From: Gammaproteobacteria bacterium
GTDB taxonomy: Bacteria; Pseudomonadota; Gammaproteobacteria; Burkholderiales; Burkholderiaceae_C
Assembly (NCBI GenBank): GCA_018903185.1
Contig: JAHIQV010000378.1
Span: 1 to 7,569, forward strand
Reading direction: 5' to 3'
Length of the DNA stretch: 7,569 bases
Shown here: one piece after another, positions 5,955-7,569 of the stretch
How positions within the stretch are numbered: the first letter of the stretch is position 1
How the letters are laid out: each line of letters opens with the position of its first letter
Position numbers and translations under genes: made by a program
Notes under the pieces: model-generated
What the model was told of the DNA's origin: nothing
Databases searched by the model: none
The model's input: only the letters and a program-made list of their open reading frames with translations

Positions 5955-6863
5955 TCAAACCGCGTGCAGCGCGCGCAAGGCATCGGCCTGCGCCAGCGTC
6001 TCGCGGTAACCGGCGTCCATGGCGCGCTCGCGGAACTCGCGCGAGAGGCTGACCCAGTAGCCGAAGTCGGGCTTGAGCACCTGATCGGCCATCCTGGCGT
6101 CGGCGTCCACCAGCGCCAGCTTGCGCAGATCACCCTCGCGGTAGCGCTGTGCGCCGGGCGGCGCGCGGTCCAGGTGGGCGGTGGCGTCCACCGCGAGCAC
6201 CCGTTGCGCGCCCAGCGCGCGCGCCATGCGCACCGGCAGCGGGGTGGACCAGTCGGCATCCACATATTGCTCACCACGGATGCGCACCGGCGCAAAGCGC
6301 CCTTCGATGGCGGCCGAGGCCTGCACCGCCAGGCCCACGTCACCCGCGGTGAAGGCCATGGCCACGCCGTCGCGGCGCCGCGCGGCCACACAGGCCATGG
6401 CGATGGGCATGTGCTCCAGCAGCGGGACGGGTGAAGCGCTGCGCACGAGTGCGGCGATGGCGGTGCCGCTCAGGCGTTCTTCGGCCCCGAGCGCCAGCCG
6501 GGCCAGGCTCCAGGGTTGCATCTCCAGCGCCAGGGTTTCGATGGCGCGGGCACCGAGTCCGGCCGCGCAGAGGCTGCCCACCAGCGCACCGGCCGAGGCA
6601 CCGACGATCAGGTCGGGCCGCAGGCCGAGCTCTTCCAGCGCCTTGACCACGCCCACGTGCACAAAGCCGCGCGGGCCACCCGAACTCAGCACCCAGGCGG
6701 TGTGCACCGGGCGGCGCAGCGGTTCGGCGCGGGGTGCGTCGGGGCCATCGTGGTCGCGGTCGGGCTGGAGGGTGCAGCCGCCCAGCGTGGCCGCGCCGGC
6801 AAGCAGCAGGTGGCGACGCGTCAGGCCCGAGGGGATCACGGTGCTGTGCCGCGTCAGGCCCAC
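5955..6863 (-). CDS. Patatin-like phospholipase, predicted lipoprotein
   Basis: This is a predicted serine lipid acyl hydrolase, 302 aa from the GTG at 6863. The N-terminus has an RR pair (16-17), a hydrophobic run LLLAGAATLGGC and a lipobox cysteine (Cys30), so it is probably exported and membrane-anchored. The oxyanion-loop motif is SSGGPRGFVHVGV (about 60-72), the nucleophile elbow is GASAG with Ser90, and the catalytic aspartate is probably Asp202 in YVDADWSTPLPV. The dyad motif reads D-A-D where DGG or DGA is usual, and the oxyanion loop has Pro where Ala is common. The start is doubtful: the frame stays open far upstream but there runs through the ATP-grasp gene, and another GTG at 6839 would give 294 aa. 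Neither GTG has a clear ribosome binding site. The ATP-grasp gene ends 58 bases upstream on the same strand. The lipid substrate is unknown. Confidence 0.88.
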   Translation of the reverse strand: MGLTRHSTVIPSGLTRRHLLLAGAATLGGCTLQPDRDHDGPDAPRAEPLRRPVHTAWVLSSGGPRGFVHVGVVKALEELGLRPDLIVGASAGALVGSLCAAGLGARAIETLALEMQPWSLARLALGAEERLSGTAIAALVRSASPVPLLEHMPIAMACVAARRRDGVAMAFTAGDVGLAVQASAAIEGRFAPVRIRGEQYVDADWSTPLPVRMARALGAQRVLAVDATAHLDRAPPGAQRYREGDLRKLALVDADARMADQVLKPDFGYWVSLSREFRERAMDAGYRETLAQADALRALHAV

Positions 6864-6925
6864 GCGCCGCCGCCGGGCAGGGTCGCGGCCAGCCCATGAC
6901 CCGGCGGACGAACGGGAACGGTCAT
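6854..6925 (-). CDS. 23-codon ORF coupled to the ATP-grasp stop: leader peptide or frameshifted patatin N-terminus
   Basis: The ATG at 6925 overlaps the ATP-grasp stop codon as ATGA. GGAG (6937-6934 on the - strand) lies eight bases upstream, the best ribosome binding site in this block. The frame, starting MTVPVRPPGHG and ending GGGAWA, closes after 23 codons at 6854, past the GTG at 6863 where patatin can begin in another frame. It may be a leader peptide that brings ribosomes to patatin, or the true patatin N-terminus separated from the rest by a missing base. From the spacing, one extra base between 6925 and 6863 would join the frames. No family is recognised. Confidence 0.35.
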   Translation of the reverse strand: MTVPVRPPGHGLAATLPGGGAWA

Positions 6926-7569
6926 GAGGGCATCTCCAGTGGATGGTTCCGGTCCGATGGTGACGCCGGGGTCGGCGCAGCGGGCAGTGTGGCGCTGTGC
7001 CCCGGGGCGCCGGCGCCGTGAGCTGCCGGCGCCGCGGCAAGTTCGGCGTAGGGCGCGGGCCAGCCCAGCAGGGCGCTCGCGGCTTCGCAGCGCTGGCGCA
7101 GCTCGTGGGCATCGCGGCCGCCCAGGTGCGTGATGCCGTAGCGGTAGCTGCCCAGCCATTTGAAATCGCGCTCGATGGAGCCCTGCGATTTGGGGTACTG
7201 GAACAGCAGGCCGTCGGGGAAGGCGCTGGCGAAAGCCTGGCGCAAGGCGGTGTCGGGCAGCTTGACCCGGTCGGCCGGATCGAAGGCGCGGTAGACGAAG
7301 CTGGCCGCGGCGCCGGCGGTGGGTGCGCTGCGCGGCACGGTGTCGGGGTCCAGCCCGTGGGCGATGGCGATCTCGATGGCGTGCAGATCCACACCGAGCA
7401 CGCGCTGGTAGAGGTCTGAATACTGCGAGGCCATGCGCGGGTTGAACTCGATCACGGTGAGCCGGTCGCTCGCCGCGTCGTAGAAGAACTCCATGTTGAA
7501 CAGGCCGTGCGTGAAGCCCACTGCGAGCAGGAAGCGCCGCGCCACGTCGAGCGCGCGCGCCTGCACGGC
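6922..7569 (-). CDS. ATP-grasp domain ligase, C-terminal part (5' end outside window)
   Basis: This is the C-terminal 215 residues of an ATP-grasp enzyme, a fold that usually ligates a carboxylate to an amine or thiol through an acyl-phosphate. The frame is open through the right edge, so the start, the grasp lysines and the N-terminal domain are missing. In the fragment, NMEFFYD near residues 25-31 and VIEFNPRMASQYSDLY near 38-53 give the paired Glu and Glu-x-Asn residues expected to bind magnesium and ATP phosphates. They are followed by GVDLHAIEIAIAHG. The C-terminal extension has FPDGLLFQYPKSQGSIERDF and YRYGITHLGGRDAHEL, then an Ala/Pro-rich tail of about 40 residues. The exact substrate cannot be read from this. 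It lies directly upstream of the patatin gene on the same strand, so the two may act together on a lipid or lipoamino compound; that is inference. Confidence 0.85.
   Translation of the reverse strand, partial: AVQARALDVARRFLLAVGFTHGLFNMEFFYDAASDRLTVIEFNPRMASQYSDLYQRVLGVDLHAIEIAIAHGLDPDTVPRSAPTAGAAASFVYRAFDPADRVKLPDTALRQAFASAFPDGLLFQYPKSQGSIERDFKWLGSYRYGITHLGGRDAHELRQRCEAASALLGWPAPYAELAAAPAAHGAGAPGHSATLPAAPTPASPSDRNHPLEMPS
6934..6937 (-). promoter_or_regulatory. Ribosome binding site GGAG for the ATG at 6925
   Basis: On the - strand the order is GGAG, eight bases, then ATG. It lies inside the last codons of the ATP-grasp gene. It matters because it selects an ATG that is out of frame with patatin. 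Confidence 0.6.

Noticed and set aside
6864..7394. Upstream extension of the patatin frame to 7394
   Set aside because: It overlaps the ATP-grasp gene in another frame and its translation is Pro/Arg/Ala-rich with no domain; the lipoprotein signal lies just after 6839.

Overview
The window is high-GC, gene-dense DNA with short intergenic gaps. Its protein families look like a betaproteobacterium of the Burkholderiales, probably Comamonadaceae. That placement rests on codon bias and protein flavour, not on a marker gene. The window holds no rRNA, tRNA, CRISPR array, insertion sequence or phage gene. Both ends cut through genes.

Left block (2-4756, + strand): six closely packed genes that read as one operon. 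In order they are the C-terminal half of a PhnC-type ABC ATPase, two paralogous PhnE-type permeases, a small class I SAM-dependent methyltransferase, an EgtB-family iron-dependent sulfoxide synthase, and a YHS-domain lipoprotein. Two junctions are 4-base ATGA overlaps (permease 1/permease 2 and methyltransferase/EgtB); the other gaps are 10 to 29 bases. The transporter belongs to the phosphonate/phosphite family, but its partners belong to thiol-histidine (ergothioneine-like) and redox chemistry. The simplest working idea is that the importer supplies a small substrate or precursor to the methyltransferase/EgtB pair. A substrate-binding protein would be expected upstream of the window.

Right block (4781-7569, - strand), convergent with the left block: a DUF3616 protein, then a patatin-like lipoprotein phospholipase, and upstream of that the C-terminal part of an ATP-grasp ligase that runs off the right edge. 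The ATP-grasp and patatin genes look co-transcribed. Their junction is odd: the ATG that overlaps the ATP-grasp stop and carries a good ribosome binding site opens only a 23-codon frame, while patatin itself must start from a GTG in another frame.

The most interesting signals are the transporter-methyltransferase-EgtB-YHS grouping, in which the methyltransferase is not the usual EgtD type, and the unusual start region of the patatin gene.
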